A DNA stretch of 16,079 nucleotides from positions 1 through 16,079 of the forward strand of contig NZ_JBFTER010000115.1 of assembly GCF_047229345.1 (NCBI RefSeq), written 5' to 3'. Shown here in pieces: positions 1-7,005 of the stretch (the first letter of the stretch is position 1; every line of letters begins with the position of its first letter). Made by a program: the position numbers and the translations under genes. The notes below the pieces were generated by a model. That model was not told the origin of the DNA and ran no database searches. It saw only the letters and a program-made list of their open reading frames with translations. This DNA is from Cellulomonas_A sp047229345. GTDB taxonomy: Bacteria; Actinomycetota; Actinomycetes; Actinomycetales; Cellulomonadaceae.

Positions 1-921
1 GGCCCCGGTCGAGGCACCCGCACCCGCACCGGCCCCGGCACCCGCACCCGCACCCGCGGTCCCCGCCGTCCCGGCCTCGCCCAGCGCCGCGAACCCCGAG
101 GCGATGCCGCCGCCGACCGGCAGCCCGTGCGACAGCGCGCCCAGCCCGAGCACGCCGAGCACGAGCGGCGCGATGACGACGCGCATCCCGTGGTTGACGT
201 CACCGAGCTCGAGCAGCAGCGCACGGCAGTCCCCGCACGTCTCGACGTGCGCGTCGACCTGCGCGGTCTCCCGCTTCGCGAGCCCGCCGCGCACGTACGA
301 GCCGAGCTTGCCCGAGACGCCGCGGCAGCCCTCGGTGAGCGGCTCCTGGAGGTGCTCCTGCAGGTAGGCCTGGCGCAGGCCCTCACGGGCGCGGTACGCG
401 AGGGCGGCGACGCCGTTCGCGCTGAGCCCGAGCAGCGGCGCGATCTGGGCCGGGCTCATCGCCTCGACCTCGGTGTACCAGAGCACGGCCTGCCAGCGCT
501 CGGGGAGCGTGCGGTAGGCGCGCGAGACGACGCCGCGCTCGAAGCCCTCGAGCGCCGGGTCCTCGGTCGACGCCGCCGGGCCGACGGCGGCCTCGAACGT
601 CGTGACGTCGTCGGTCGGCTCGACGCGGCGCCCGCCCTGGACGCGGAGCATGCCGAGGCGGCGGACGACCGTGAACAGGTACGCGCGGAACGCGACGTCC
701 GGTCCGCCGCCCGTCTGGATGATCGAGTAGACCTTGGTGAACGCGTCGGCGACGACGTCCTCGGCGTCGGCGGCGGAGTTCGTGTACTGGCGTGCGACGG
801 CCCACGCGGCTCCGGCGTGGCGCTCGTACAGGTGGCCGAAGGCGTCCGAGTCGCCGGTCCGGGCAGCAGTGATCAGCTCGGCGTCGCTGAGGACCGTGTC
901 CTCGACCCCGGCGCTGCTCAT
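1..921 (-). CDS. ECF sigma factor fused to zinc-finger anti-sigma-like and membrane segment (C-terminus cut by window edge)
   Basis: An RNA polymerase sigma factor of the extracytoplasmic-function type; 307 codons are visible and the frame is still open at base 1. Region 2 lies at about residues 22-92, including the ADAEDVVADAF core-binding motif. Region 4 lies at about 131-188, with a helix-turn-helix around SPAQIAPLLGLSANGVAAL. Behind it come H225-x3-C229-x2-C232, the signature of zinc anti-sigma (zf-HC2) domains, a hydrophobic helix at about 247-266 and a Gly-Ala run from 289. Start ATG at 921-919 is preceded by GAGGAG (plus-strand 930-935), 8 nt away. Established: ZAS domains normally sit in a separate anti-sigma protein, and actinobacterial ECF groups with C-terminal extensions are known. 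Inference: one chain carries sigma factor, inhibitor and membrane tether, and an extracellular sensor domain may lie beyond the edge. Confidence 0.9.
   Translation of the reverse strand, partial: MSSAGVEDTVLSDAELITAARTGDSDAFGHLYERHAGAAWAVARQYTNSAADAEDVVADAFTKVYSIIQTGGGPDVAFRAYLFTVVRRLGMLRVQGGRRVEPTDDVTTFEAAVGPAASTEDPALEGFERGVVSRAYRTLPERWQAVLWYTEVEAMSPAQIAPLLGLSANGVAALAYRAREGLRQAYLQEHLQEPLTEGCRGVSGKLGSYVRGGLAKRETAQVDAHVETCGDCRALLLELGDVNHGMRVVIAPLVLGVLGLGALSHGLPVGGGIASGFAALGEAGTAGTAGAGAGAGAGAGAGASTGA
10..57. repeat. Simple repeat encoding a Gly-Ala linker
   Basis: Tandem GCACCC and GCACCGGCCCCG-like units. Read on the minus strand they encode alternating Gly and Ala (residues 289-303 of the sigma-factor fusion), just after the membrane helix. 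It is a flexible, length-variable linker by composition and likely slippage-prone. It is not a CRISPR array because it has no spacers. Confidence 0.75.
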
Positions 922-1007
922 CCGCACCGCTCCTCGCTCGTCGTCCTGCGCGCGGCCGCTCCCCCAGGGCCGCGCGTCAGTCCCAGGCGGGTCGCAGCGC
1001 TGCTGTC

Positions 1008-1026
1008 GTCGTCCTCCCGGGACGAC
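1008..1026. promoter_or_regulatory. Inverted repeat between divergent sigma-factor and GGDEF-like genes
   Basis: GTCGTCC (1008-1014) and GGACGAC (1020-1026) form perfect 7-bp arms around a 5-nt centre. The dyad lies in the 199-nt gap between the divergent genes starting at 921 and 1121, about 87 nt upstream of the sigma-factor start. It could be an operator or a leader hairpin. No confident -35/-10 pair was found for either gene. Confidence 0.35.
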
Positions 1027-1120
1027 AAGAGTCGCACATCCGCGCGTTCTCCAGGATCCGTCTCGAAAAACTTCGCCCGAACCCGCGTCATAGGAGCGGG
1101 GAAGCGCGCTCTCATCCGGT

Positions 1121-1894
1121 GTGACGACCACAGGACCGGACAGCAGCCAGGCAGTTCCGCCGGCTCTCCGCGAGCGTTGGCGGAGCCAGAGCGCCGAGTC
1201 GGTGTGGCTCCGGCCGGCCGACTGGTACCACCCCGCGGTCGACGCGGTCGTGGAGGCGGTGCTCGCCGGACGGGACCCGTCGGCGCCGGCGGAGCGGCTC
1301 GGCGAGGTGCGCGGCGGCGCGGGCGTCGGGATCTCCGAGGCGATCGAGGACCTCGCGTGCCTCTACCGCTCGACGGGTGCGATCGAGCCGCCCCTCGCGG
1401 TCGTGCGGGCGCTGTGCGAGGGCTGGTCCGCCGCGCAGGGCGGCGCGCTGCTCATGGGCTCGTGCCTCGACCCCGAGTCGGGCCTGCCGACCCGCGACTA
1501 CCTCGTCACGCGCCTCGGCGAGACGTACGGCCAGGCCGAGCGGGACGACACGTTCGCCCAGCTCACGCACTGCCTCGTGCTCGTCGACGTGGCCGCCGCC
1601 GAGGTCTCGCCGTGGACGCGCATGGCGCGCTCGGCCGCCGTCGGCGCCGCGCTGCGCAACGCCTACGGTCCCGGCCACCCGATGGCGACGCTCGGCGGCG
1701 GGCTGTTCGCGGTGCTCGCCGAGCGGGACCCGGAGCTCGGCCCCGGCATCTCGGTCGCACGCCTCGAGATCACGCACCAGGCGGAGCTCCTCGAGGTCCG
1801 CGACCTCGTGCGGCAGCCGCCGCGCATCTGGACCGAGCAGCTCCCGCGCACGCACGAGCGCGCGGTGCAGCTCCTCGCCGAGATCGCCCGCTGA
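1121..1894 (+). CDS. Degenerate GGDEF-domain protein, probably catalytically inactive
   Basis: A 257-residue soluble protein with no signal peptide. Residues 1-110 look helical and match no family I can name. Residues 117-125 (DPESGLPTR) match the DxLTGLPNR opening of GGDEF domains. CLVLVDV at 151-157 matches the strand carrying the first metal-binding Asp (D156 here). TLGGGLFAVL at 190-199 aligns with RLGGDEFAVL, so the signature is GGGLF instead of GG(D/E)EF. Known: GGDEF domains make cyclic di-GMP and need the signature acid. Inference: this one cannot cyclise GTP and may bind a ligand or partner. The GTG start at 1121 has only a distant GGAG-like site (about 1093-1101), so the start is uncertain. 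It is divergent from the sigma-factor fusion. Confidence 0.8.
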   Translation: MTTTGPDSSQAVPPALRERWRSQSAESVWLRPADWYHPAVDAVVEAVLAGRDPSAPAERLGEVRGGAGVGISEAIEDLACLYRSTGAIEPPLAVVRALCEGWSAAQGGALLMGSCLDPESGLPTRDYLVTRLGETYGQAERDDTFAQLTHCLVLVDVAAAEVSPWTRMARSAAVGAALRNAYGPGHPMATLGGGLFAVLAERDPELGPGISVARLEITHQAELLEVRDLVRQPPRIWTEQLPRTHERAVQLLAEIAR

Positions 1895-1909
1895 CGCGGG
1901 ACCCAGCTC

Positions 1910-1944
1910 CGCCGGGACTGCTGAACCCCCTCGCCGTCCCGGCG
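1910..1944 (+). terminator. Hairpin terminator after the GGDEF-like gene
   Basis: CGCCGGGAC (1910-1918) and GTCCCGGCG (1936-1944) form perfect 9-bp arms around a 17-nt loop, starting 16 nt after the stop codon. There is no T-run, which is usual for GC-rich actinobacteria. Confidence 0.5.
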
Positions 1945-2125
1945 TGACCTCTTCTCCGGCTGTGGCGTCGGTTGGGCACGGGGGGCTCAGCCGACGTCAC
2001 GGCCCGAGAACCGCCCGAGCGCACCGGCAGGACGCCGGAGGCGGGGCGAGCAGCAGGCCGCGACGGACGGCCCGGTGGACCTGACCCGGGACGACCGAGG
2101 CGGGGCCCGGCGGACGGGCAGACGT

Positions 2126-2159
2126 CGACCCCGCCGTCAGCGAGGCGACGACGGGGTCG
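2126..2159 (-). terminator. Hairpin terminator after the DUF1540 gene
   Basis: Arms 2126-2138 and 2147-2159 are 13 bp with one mismatch, closing an 8-nt loop. On the minus strand this begins about 19 nt beyond the stop at 2178. The rest of the gap 1895-2177 holds GC-rich imperfect dyads and no convincing gene. Confidence 0.55.
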
Positions 2160-2177
2160 GACGACGTGGGCGACCGG

Positions 2178-2480
2178 TCAGCGGTGCGTGTAGGTCAGGC
2201 AGTCGGCGAGGTCGCGGCCGGCGCCGACCCGGACCGCCGGTGCGCCGCACTCGAGGTGGTCGTTGTGCGCGCAGTCGTGGCGCTGGCACGCGCCGACGTG
2301 CGAGACGACCCGGTCGAGACCGCCGCGGATGTCGAGCGGGATGAAGGTGGCGCAGGCGGCGTCAACGCCGCTGCCGCCGATCGTGACCGCCTCGGCGTGG
2401 CAGCCGTGGTGGTGGTCGTTGTAGGAGCACTGGTCGACCGAACACTCGCTGACGGCGGGCATGTCCGTGAGGGCGCTCAT
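2178..2480 (-). CDS. Small Cys/His-rich protein with two DUF1540 domains
   Basis: A 100-residue cytoplasmic protein with two tandem DUF1540-type units. The first has C13, C18, C27 and C43 followed by ATF. The second has C65, C70, C78 and C94 followed by LTY. The spacing C-x4-C-x7/8-C-x15-C is preserved in both. His residues cluster in each loop (HHHG at 23-26; H68, H72, H75). DUF1540 has no established function; the conserved Cys pattern suggests metal binding, which is inference. The ATG at 2480-2478 has GGAGGT (plus 2485-2490) 4 nt upstream. It is monocistronic, with a terminator behind it and an inverted repeat next to its ribosome binding site. Confidence 0.85.
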   Translation of the reverse strand: MSALTDMPAVSECSVDQCSYNDHHHGCHAEAVTIGGSGVDAACATFIPLDIRGGLDRVVSHVGACQRHDCAHNDHLECGAPAVRVGAGRDLADCLTYTHR

Positions 2481-2489
2481 CCTGACCTC

Positions 2490-2525
2490 CGAGAGGGTGT
2501 CGTACGGATCGTGCGGTCCCTCTCG
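2490..2525 (-). promoter_or_regulatory. Inverted repeat and -10-like site upstream of the DUF1540 gene
   Basis: CGAGAGGG (2490-2497) and CCCTCTCG (2518-2525) are perfect 8-bp arms around 20 nt, abutting the GGAGGT ribosome binding site. A TACCGT hexamer (minus strand, 2531-2526) just upstream could be the -10, which would put the transcription start inside the distal arm. It is then more likely a DNA operator than an RNA hairpin. The -35 is poor. Confidence 0.35.
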
Positions 2526-2657
2526 ACGGTAGACCCGGAGCCGCCCCCGCGCCCAGGGGTCGCCCTCTGCGGGTCTGCCTCGGGGTGCCGACGGGCGTGG
2601 GGCGCACCCCTCGGGCGCCCGTGGCGGCGTGTCGCGCCCGACGTGACTGACAGGGCC

Positions 2658-2687
2658 CTGACACACGACGCCGCCGCGCGGTACCGT
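2658..2687 (+). promoter_or_regulatory. Candidate promoter of the triple-repeat surface protein
   Basis: CTGACA (2658-2663), an 18-nt spacer and TACCGT (2682-2687) resemble the actinobacterial TTGACA/TAnnnT housekeeping promoter. A second CTGACA lies at 2647-2652. The start codon at 2731 is about 37 nt beyond the predicted transcription start, and GAGGAG (2721-2726) serves as ribosome binding site. Confidence 0.4.
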
Positions 2688-2730
2688 CACCCGCCTGGGT
2701 GAGTCAGGCGTCCCGCGACCGAGGAGTCCG

Positions 2731-4338
2731 ATGTCCGTCGTACGTCCGTCCCTGCCCCCGTCGACCGTCCGCCGTGAGCGGCTGCACACCCGGCTGATCG
2801 CCGGCCCTCTCGCCCTGGTCGTCGCGGGTCTCGGCCTGCTCAGCCCGACGGTCGCGCACGCGACCGCCACGTCGGCCGACGGCGAGAGTCCCGCTGCCGC
2901 TCTCGCCGCCGCGGCGCCCATCGCCACGACCCTCGGGATCCTCAAGATGGACCCCGTGCTCACCGTCGGCAGGCACACGTGGGTCCACGCGTACTTCCGG
3001 GCCGCCAGCGGGAGCGCCCCGTCGAGCGGCGAGGTCGAGATCGCCTTCGCCGACGACGTCGTCGACCGCTTCACGCTCAACGCGACCGGCTCGTTCTCGC
3101 GGCTCATCACGGTCCCGTCGGACATCGCGCCGGGTGAGCATGTCCTCACCGTCCGGTACCTCGGCACCGTGCGGCACGCGGCGTCGAGCACGGACATCCC
3201 CGTGACCGTGCAGGAGCGCGGCTTCGTGAGCCAGACGCCCACCCGCATCCTCGACAGCCGGGTCGCCGGCACGTTCTGCACCGACGTGCGCGCTGCCGGG
3301 AACCTGCCGGCCGAGGCCACGGGCCTGATGCTCAACGTCACCACGGCGATGCCGTCGGGCGGGGGCAACGTCGTCGTGTACCCCGACACCGATCCCGGCC
3401 GCACGCCGGTGCCCGCCGGCTCGACGGTCAACTTCGAGCCCGGCAGGGACGTGGCGAACTCCGCGTACGTCGAGCTGCCCGCGAACGGACGCCTCTGCTA
3501 CACGACGGTCGGTGCGTCCTCGGTGCGCATCATCCTCGACGCCACCGGGTACACCACGAAGACCTCGGGCCTGATGGCCGTGCCGTCGACCCGCCTGCTC
3601 GACACCCGTCCCGGCGGGGTCGGGAACATGAAGGGCCTCTACGGGGGGCCGGACGTCGACGGGCCGCTGCCTCCGCGGGCGCCCCACGTGATCTGGGCCA
3701 GCACCCCCCGGGGCATGCCGAGCGAGGGCACCATGCTGGTGAACGCCACGGTCACCGGGGCCGGGGCCGACGGGCACCTGCGCGTCTTTCCCGAGAACGA
3801 GTGGTTGGACCTCACGACGTCGCTCGTCAACTACGCCCCGGGCGTCGACAAGGCCAACACGGGACTCGTCCGCTTCGGCGGAGGGAAGCTCGCCCTCTAC
3901 TCCGACTCGACGGCCCCGGTGCACGTGATCGTGGACGCGCTCGCCTACGCGCTCCCCGGCAGCGCCTTCACCGCACAGAGGTCCTCGCGCGTGCTCGACA
4001 CCCGGAACGCGGCGCTCTCGGACGGCCCTGTGGAGCCGCGCTCGGTGTACTCGCTCGACCTCACCGACAAGGTCCCGTCGATCGCGAAGTCGGTGGTGCT
4101 CAACGTGACGGCGGTCCGGCCGACGACCACCGGCCACCTGCGCGTGTTCCCCGACACGGCGGGTGACGGCACGACGACGCCCCCCGACGCCTCGACGATC
4201 AACTACATCCCGGGGCGGGACATCCCCAACCAGGTCGTGCTCGGGCTGCCCGAGAACAAGCAGGTGGCCTTCTACTCGGACACGGCCGGCGGGTCCGTCG
4301 ACCTCGTCGTCGACGTCGTCGGCTACGTGCTCGACTGA
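2731..4338 (+). CDS. Exported protein with Ig-like domain and three actinobacterial surface repeats
   Basis: A 535-residue secreted protein. Residues 1-45 form a signal peptide (basic start, hydrophobic 22-39, likely cleavage after AHA). An Ig-like beta domain covers about 66-162. Three repeats of about 110-125 residues follow, at about 165-275, 284-408 and 415-535. Each opens with a Leu-Asp-Thr/Ser-Arg motif (RILDSR 172, RLLDTR 288, RVLDTR 420). Each continues with LNVT-like, (R)VFP or VYP, and NY/NF-x-PG strands, and closes with (V)xVDxxGY or a near variant. Such repeats are common in actinobacterial surface and secreted proteins, and their ligand is unknown. The chain ends at GYVLD without an LPXTG motif or C-terminal helix, so it is released or held non-covalently. 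ATG has GAGGAG 5 nt upstream. An adhesin-like or matrix role is inference. Confidence 0.88.
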   Translation: MSVVRPSLPPSTVRRERLHTRLIAGPLALVVAGLGLLSPTVAHATATSADGESPAAALAAAAPIATTLGILKMDPVLTVGRHTWVHAYFRAASGSAPSSGEVEIAFADDVVDRFTLNATGSFSRLITVPSDIAPGEHVLTVRYLGTVRHAASSTDIPVTVQERGFVSQTPTRILDSRVAGTFCTDVRAAGNLPAEATGLMLNVTTAMPSGGGNVVVYPDTDPGRTPVPAGSTVNFEPGRDVANSAYVELPANGRLCYTTVGASSVRIILDATGYTTKTSGLMAVPSTRLLDTRPGGVGNMKGLYGGPDVDGPLPPRAPHVIWASTPRGMPSEGTMLVNATVTGAGADGHLRVFPENEWLDLTTSLVNYAPGVDKANTGLVRFGGGKLALYSDSTAPVHVIVDALAYALPGSAFTAQRSSRVLDTRNAALSDGPVEPRSVYSLDLTDKVPSIAKSVVLNVTAVRPTTTGHLRVFPDTAGDGTTTPPDASTINYIPGRDIPNQVVLGLPENKQVAFYSDTAGGSVDLVVDVVGYVLD

Positions 4339-4342
4339 CGGC

Positions 4343-4399
4343 GACCCGCGCCCGCGCCTCGCTGCCGACCTCGGCGGCGAGGCGCGGGCGGCGCGGGTC
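4343..4399 (+). terminator. Long GC hairpin terminator after the surface-protein gene
   Basis: The arm 4343-4368 pairs with 4371-4399 over about 26 bp, with a 3-nt bulge, one G-T type mismatch and a 2-nt tip. It begins 5 nt after the stop codon. A smaller hairpin (CCGAGCC 4402-4408 with GGCTCGG 4416-4422) follows directly. There is no T-tract. Confidence 0.7.
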
Positions 4400-4513
4400 G
4401 GCCGAGCCGGGCCTCGGGCTCGGTCCGCGGGTGGCAGGTGCACCGCACGGGTCGGACGGCGTGCGCTCGTGTCATGACTCCATGAACTTGCGTCACACTT
4501 GTCTGCGACTCCT

Positions 4514-4537
4514 GCGCCGGAACCACTTCTCCGGCGC
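4514..4537. promoter_or_regulatory. Perfect inverted repeat upstream of the CAP-domain gene
   Basis: GCGCCGGA (4514-4521) and TCCGGCGC (4530-4537) are 8-bp arms around 8 nt, about 52 nt before the GTG start at 4589. It could be an operator or a 5' leader hairpin. I found no convincing promoter hexamers to decide which. The remainder of the gap 4400-4588 shows no gene. Confidence 0.4.
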
Positions 4538-4588
4538 GCTCGACGGCCGATGCTGTCGGAGGTACGCCACCCGACCCGAGAGGTTCTC

Positions 4589-5158
4589 GTGAACACTGAC
4601 GTCCGGCCGGGCATCTCCCGTGCCCTCACCTCGTCCCGCCCGAGCCGCGCGTCGGTGCGCACCGCGCTCGCCGCCGTCGTCCTCGCCCTGCTCGGCACCG
4701 GCCTCGGCGTCGCGACCCCCGTTGCCGCGCACGCCGCCGCCCCGGCCGCGACCGCACCGGCGGTCGCCGTCCAGCCGGCACCGGGAAGCCCCGAGGCGTA
4801 CCTGTTCACGCGCGTCAACCAGGTCCGCGCCCAGAACGGCCTCGCTCCGCTGCAGTACCGCGCCCGGCTGGCCGAGGTCGCGGAGACGTGGTCGCAGGAG
4901 ATGGCGCGCACCAGGACCCTGGCCCACAACCCGCGCATCTCCTCGCTCATCGAGCCCGGCTGGACGGCGTGGGGCGAGAACGTCGGCTACGCGGGCGGGT
5001 ACGCCGACAACGCCGAGCGGATCTTCACGGGCTGGATGAACTCGTCCGGCCACCGCGCGAACATCCTGAGCACGCGGTTCACGTCGATCGGCATCGGCGC
5101 CGCGACGGACTCGCGCGGCTACCTCTGGTCCACCCAGGACTTCGCGACCTACCGCTGA
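4589..5158 (+). CDS. Exported CAP/SCP (YkwD-like) domain protein
   Basis: A 189-residue secreted protein. Residues 1-49 are a long signal peptide (Arg-rich start, hydrophobic 26-42, cleavage near AHA/A). An Ala/Pro linker runs to about 66, and a CAP domain (cysteine-rich secretory, antigen 5, PR-1 family) covers about 68-189. The conserved cavity residues are present: H113 in LAHNP, E130 in WGENVGY and H155 in SGHRANIL, with the C-terminal YLWSTQDF strand. Bacterial CAP proteins are extracellular, and their biochemical roles are mostly undefined. I chose the GTG at 4589 because GAGAGG lies 5 nt upstream and it gives a clean signal peptide; an in-frame ATG at 4499 would add 30 residues and bury the signal. 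A strong terminator follows. Confidence 0.88.
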   Translation: MNTDVRPGISRALTSSRPSRASVRTALAAVVLALLGTGLGVATPVAAHAAAPAATAPAVAVQPAPGSPEAYLFTRVNQVRAQNGLAPLQYRARLAEVAETWSQEMARTRTLAHNPRISSLIEPGWTAWGENVGYAGGYADNAERIFTGWMNSSGHRANILSTRFTSIGIGAATDSRGYLWSTQDFATYR

Positions 5159-5166
5159 CGAGGGCA

Positions 5167-5203
5167 GCCTGCGGCGCGCTCCGGGCAAGTGCGCACCGCA
5201 GGC
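5167..5203 (+). terminator. Hairpin terminator after the CAP-domain gene
   Basis: GCCTGCGG (5167-5174) pairs with CCGCAGGC (5196-5203), continued after one mismatch by GCGC (5176-5179) with GCGC (5191-5194). This gives a 12-pair stem with an 11-nt loop, 9 nt after the stop codon. Confidence 0.7.
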
Positions 5204-5227
5204 ACCTCATGCGATCGTCAAGGACAG

Positions 5228-5256
5228 GCGACAACGGCCGCGAACCGGTCTACCGT
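5228..5256 (+). promoter_or_regulatory. Candidate promoter giving a leaderless kinase transcript
   Basis: GCGACA (5228-5233), a 17-nt spacer and TACCGT (5251-5256) are followed after 6 nt by the ATG at 5263. No ribosome binding site precedes the ATG. Transcription is therefore expected to start at or next to the start codon. Confidence 0.45.
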
Positions 5257-5262
5257 CGGTCT

Positions 5263-5985
5263 ATGAATCCCGCGCATCTCGCACCGCACGACGACGCCCC
5301 CGGGCCGCTCCTGACCTCGGGTCGCGACGCCGACGTGTACGCGCTCGACGACGACCGCGTCCTGCGCCGCAACCGCCACGGCGAGAGCGTGCTGCGCGAG
5401 GCCGCGGTCGTCCGGCACGTGTGGGCGCACGGGTTCCCCGCCCCGCAGGTGTTCCGGGCCGAGGGCGCCGACCTCGAGATGGAGCGGCTGCACGGCCCGA
5501 CGCTGCTCCAGGCGCTCGCCGCCGAGGAGGTACCGCTGCGCGAGGGCGCGGTCGTGCTCGCCGAGCTGCTCAACCGCCTGCACCGCCTGCCAGTGCCGCA
5601 GGACGACCTGCTCGCGGTCGGCGGGCCGGACGACGTCGTCGTGCACCTCGACCTGCACCCGGGGAACGTCGTCCTCACCGAGTCGCACGGGCCCGCGGTC
5701 GTCGACTGGTCGGCCGCACGGCTCGGCAGCGCCTCGCTCGACGTCGCGACGACCGCCTTGCTGCTCGCCGAGGTCGCGGCCGACGAGGGCGGGGACTACT
5801 CGAGCGCCGCGCAGGTCCTCCTCGTCGCGTTCCTCGCCGCCGTCGACCACGACCCGCTCCCCGCGCTCGACGACGCCGTGCGGCTGCGCACCGGGGACAC
5901 CCACCACCTGGTCCCCGGGGAGCGCGAGCTCGTGCCGGCCGCTGCCGCGCTCGTGACGCGGTACGCGCACGGCTCGCAGCACTGA
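5263..5985 (+). CDS. APH-family (aminoglycoside phosphotransferase-like) small-molecule kinase
   Basis: A 240-residue cytoplasmic protein of the APH/choline-kinase fold (PF01636-like). The catalytic loop is H128-L-D130-L-H-P-G-N135, with D130 the expected catalytic base and N135 a metal ligand. The metal-binding Asp, the DFG equivalent, is D148 in VVDWS. The N-lobe is short: a degenerate Gly loop at about 18-26 (TSGRDADVY), a possible ATP-binding basic residue among R35/R36/R38, and ERLHGPTL at the hinge, about residue 74. It is shorter than typical aminoglycoside kinases (about 260-300), so the substrate cannot be told; homoserine, sugar or antibiotic-like substrates are all possible for this fold. 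It is its own unit, convergent with the DUF3592 gene, and apparently leaderless. Confidence 0.82.
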   Translation: MNPAHLAPHDDAPGPLLTSGRDADVYALDDDRVLRRNRHGESVLREAAVVRHVWAHGFPAPQVFRAEGADLEMERLHGPTLLQALAAEEVPLREGAVVLAELLNRLHRLPVPQDDLLAVGGPDDVVVHLDLHPGNVVLTESHGPAVVDWSAARLGSASLDVATTALLLAEVAADEGGDYSSAAQVLLVAFLAAVDHDPLPALDDAVRLRTGDTHHLVPGERELVPAAAALVTRYAHGSQH

Positions 5986-5988
5986 GCC

Positions 5989-6015
5989 CGGCCCCTCGGG
6001 CCGCTCCGCAGCGGC
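5989..6015. terminator. Hairpins between convergent kinase and DUF3592 genes
   Basis: Two short overlapping GC stems occupy the 86-nt convergent gap: GGCCC/GGGCC around 5989-6002, and GCCGCT (6000-6005) with AGCGGC (6010-6015) around a 4-nt loop. They could end transcription from either side. Moderate support only. Confidence 0.4.
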
Positions 6016-6071
6016 GCGAGCGGCGAGCGCAGGCCCCCGGGTTCGCAAGTCGGCGCGGGTCGTCCGTGGGC

Positions 6072-6998
6072 TCAGTCCGCCGCCGAGGACGCTCCCGCAC
6101 GCCGCCGGCGCAGCCCGTCCGTCAGCAGCGCCACGCCGGCGCCGATGGAGGCGGCCCGTGCGACGAACGTCCCGATCCCCGTCAGGAGCATGACCGCCCC
6201 CGCGACCGGGAAGAGCCAGAGCAGGAGCGCGACTGTCGCCGGTGCCGGAAGTCGGCCCGTGGCGCCAGGGTCGGCGGGGTCGTAGACGACCGTGACCGTC
6301 GTGCCGATCGCCGGGCACGAGCCGCTGCTGCTGTTCGACACGGCGGTGTACACCTGCCCGTCCACGGTGAACTCTGCGGCCGGCGAGCACATCCGCCGGG
6401 AGCCGCTGGTGGACGAGTGGTTGGTGTGCCACTGCTGGTCGACGACCGTCCCCTGCGTCGTCACGTCGCCCGGCCCGGCGTCGTCCTGTCCGACGAGGTG
6501 GAGCGCACCGAGGCCGATCACGAGGAAGACGAGCCCCAGGACGGCCGTCTTCACCGCGCCACCGATGCCCTGACGACGCGAACCGACACCGAGGACGCCG
6601 TCCGCGAGCAGCGCACCACCGGCCATGGCTTCCGTCGTGCCGGGCGCCCGGGGGTCGCGCATCGCCCGGGCGATCCCCTCGAGGGGCCCCGCCAGCACCG
6701 CCGCGAGGGCAGCAGCTGCCGGCGGTGGCACCGGGAGCGCCTGGACCGGGGCGGGCGAGGCCGTCGACGTCACCGGGAAGCCGAGGACGTCCGCGGGCAC
6801 CGTCGGCGGCGGCGGGACCGGAGCGCTGGGTGAAGGCAGAGGCGCGCGGTACCCGGTCCACGCGGAGCCGTCCCAGAACCGGACCCACCCGGGCTCCCCC
6901 GGCGCGGCGTACCACCCCGGTGCGGGACCGCCCCTCAGCGCTGCGTGCTGCGACCCGTCCCCTGGGCGCGGCGACTCAGGAGACTGCTGACCGTTCAT
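6072..6998 (-). CDS. DUF2510 plus DUF3592-like membrane protein
   Basis: A 308-residue protein. Near the N-terminus is a DUF2510-type motif (PGWYAAPGEPGWVRFWDG, residues 27-44). A Pro/Ala-rich stretch runs from 52 to about 100. The first membrane helix is at about 150-169. An extracytoplasmic segment at 171-251 holds the DUF3592-like core (TQGTVVDQQW, later TVTVVYDPADP) with C204 and C228. A second hydrophobic region at about 254-283 is followed by a short, weaker hydrophobic stretch and a basic tail. Neither domain has a defined activity. I chose the ATG at 6998-6996 over an in-frame ATG 18 codons earlier, because TACGGT (-10-like) sits 7 nt before it, which suits leaderless initiation, and the N-terminus resembles other DUF2510 proteins. 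Confidence 0.8.
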   Translation of the reverse strand: MNGQQSPESPRPGDGSQHAALRGGPAPGWYAAPGEPGWVRFWDGSAWTGYRAPLPSPSAPVPPPPTVPADVLGFPVTSTASPAPVQALPVPPPAAAALAAVLAGPLEGIARAMRDPRAPGTTEAMAGGALLADGVLGVGSRRQGIGGAVKTAVLGLVFLVIGLGALHLVGQDDAGPGDVTTQGTVVDQQWHTNHSSTSGSRRMCSPAAEFTVDGQVYTAVSNSSSGSCPAIGTTVTVVYDPADPGATGRLPAPATVALLLWLFPVAGAVMLLTGIGTFVARAASIGAGVALLTDGLRRRRAGASSAAD

Positions 6999-7005
6999 GC
7001 TCCGG

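Noticed and set aside
1..60. Short tandem repeat as a CRISPR or VNTR locus
   Set aside because: There are no spacers, and the units are in frame and encode a Gly-Ala linker of the sigma-factor fusion.
4499..4588. ATG at 4499 as start of the CAP-domain protein
   Set aside because: It adds 30 residues before the signal peptide, including the inverted repeat at 4514-4537, and has no ribosome binding site. The GTG at 4589 has one.
2704..4950. A 748-codon open frame on the minus strand over the surface-protein and CAP genes
   Set aside because: It is Arg/Gly/Val-biased translation with no ribosome binding site. The plus strand carries signal peptides, repeats and terminators that match real genes.
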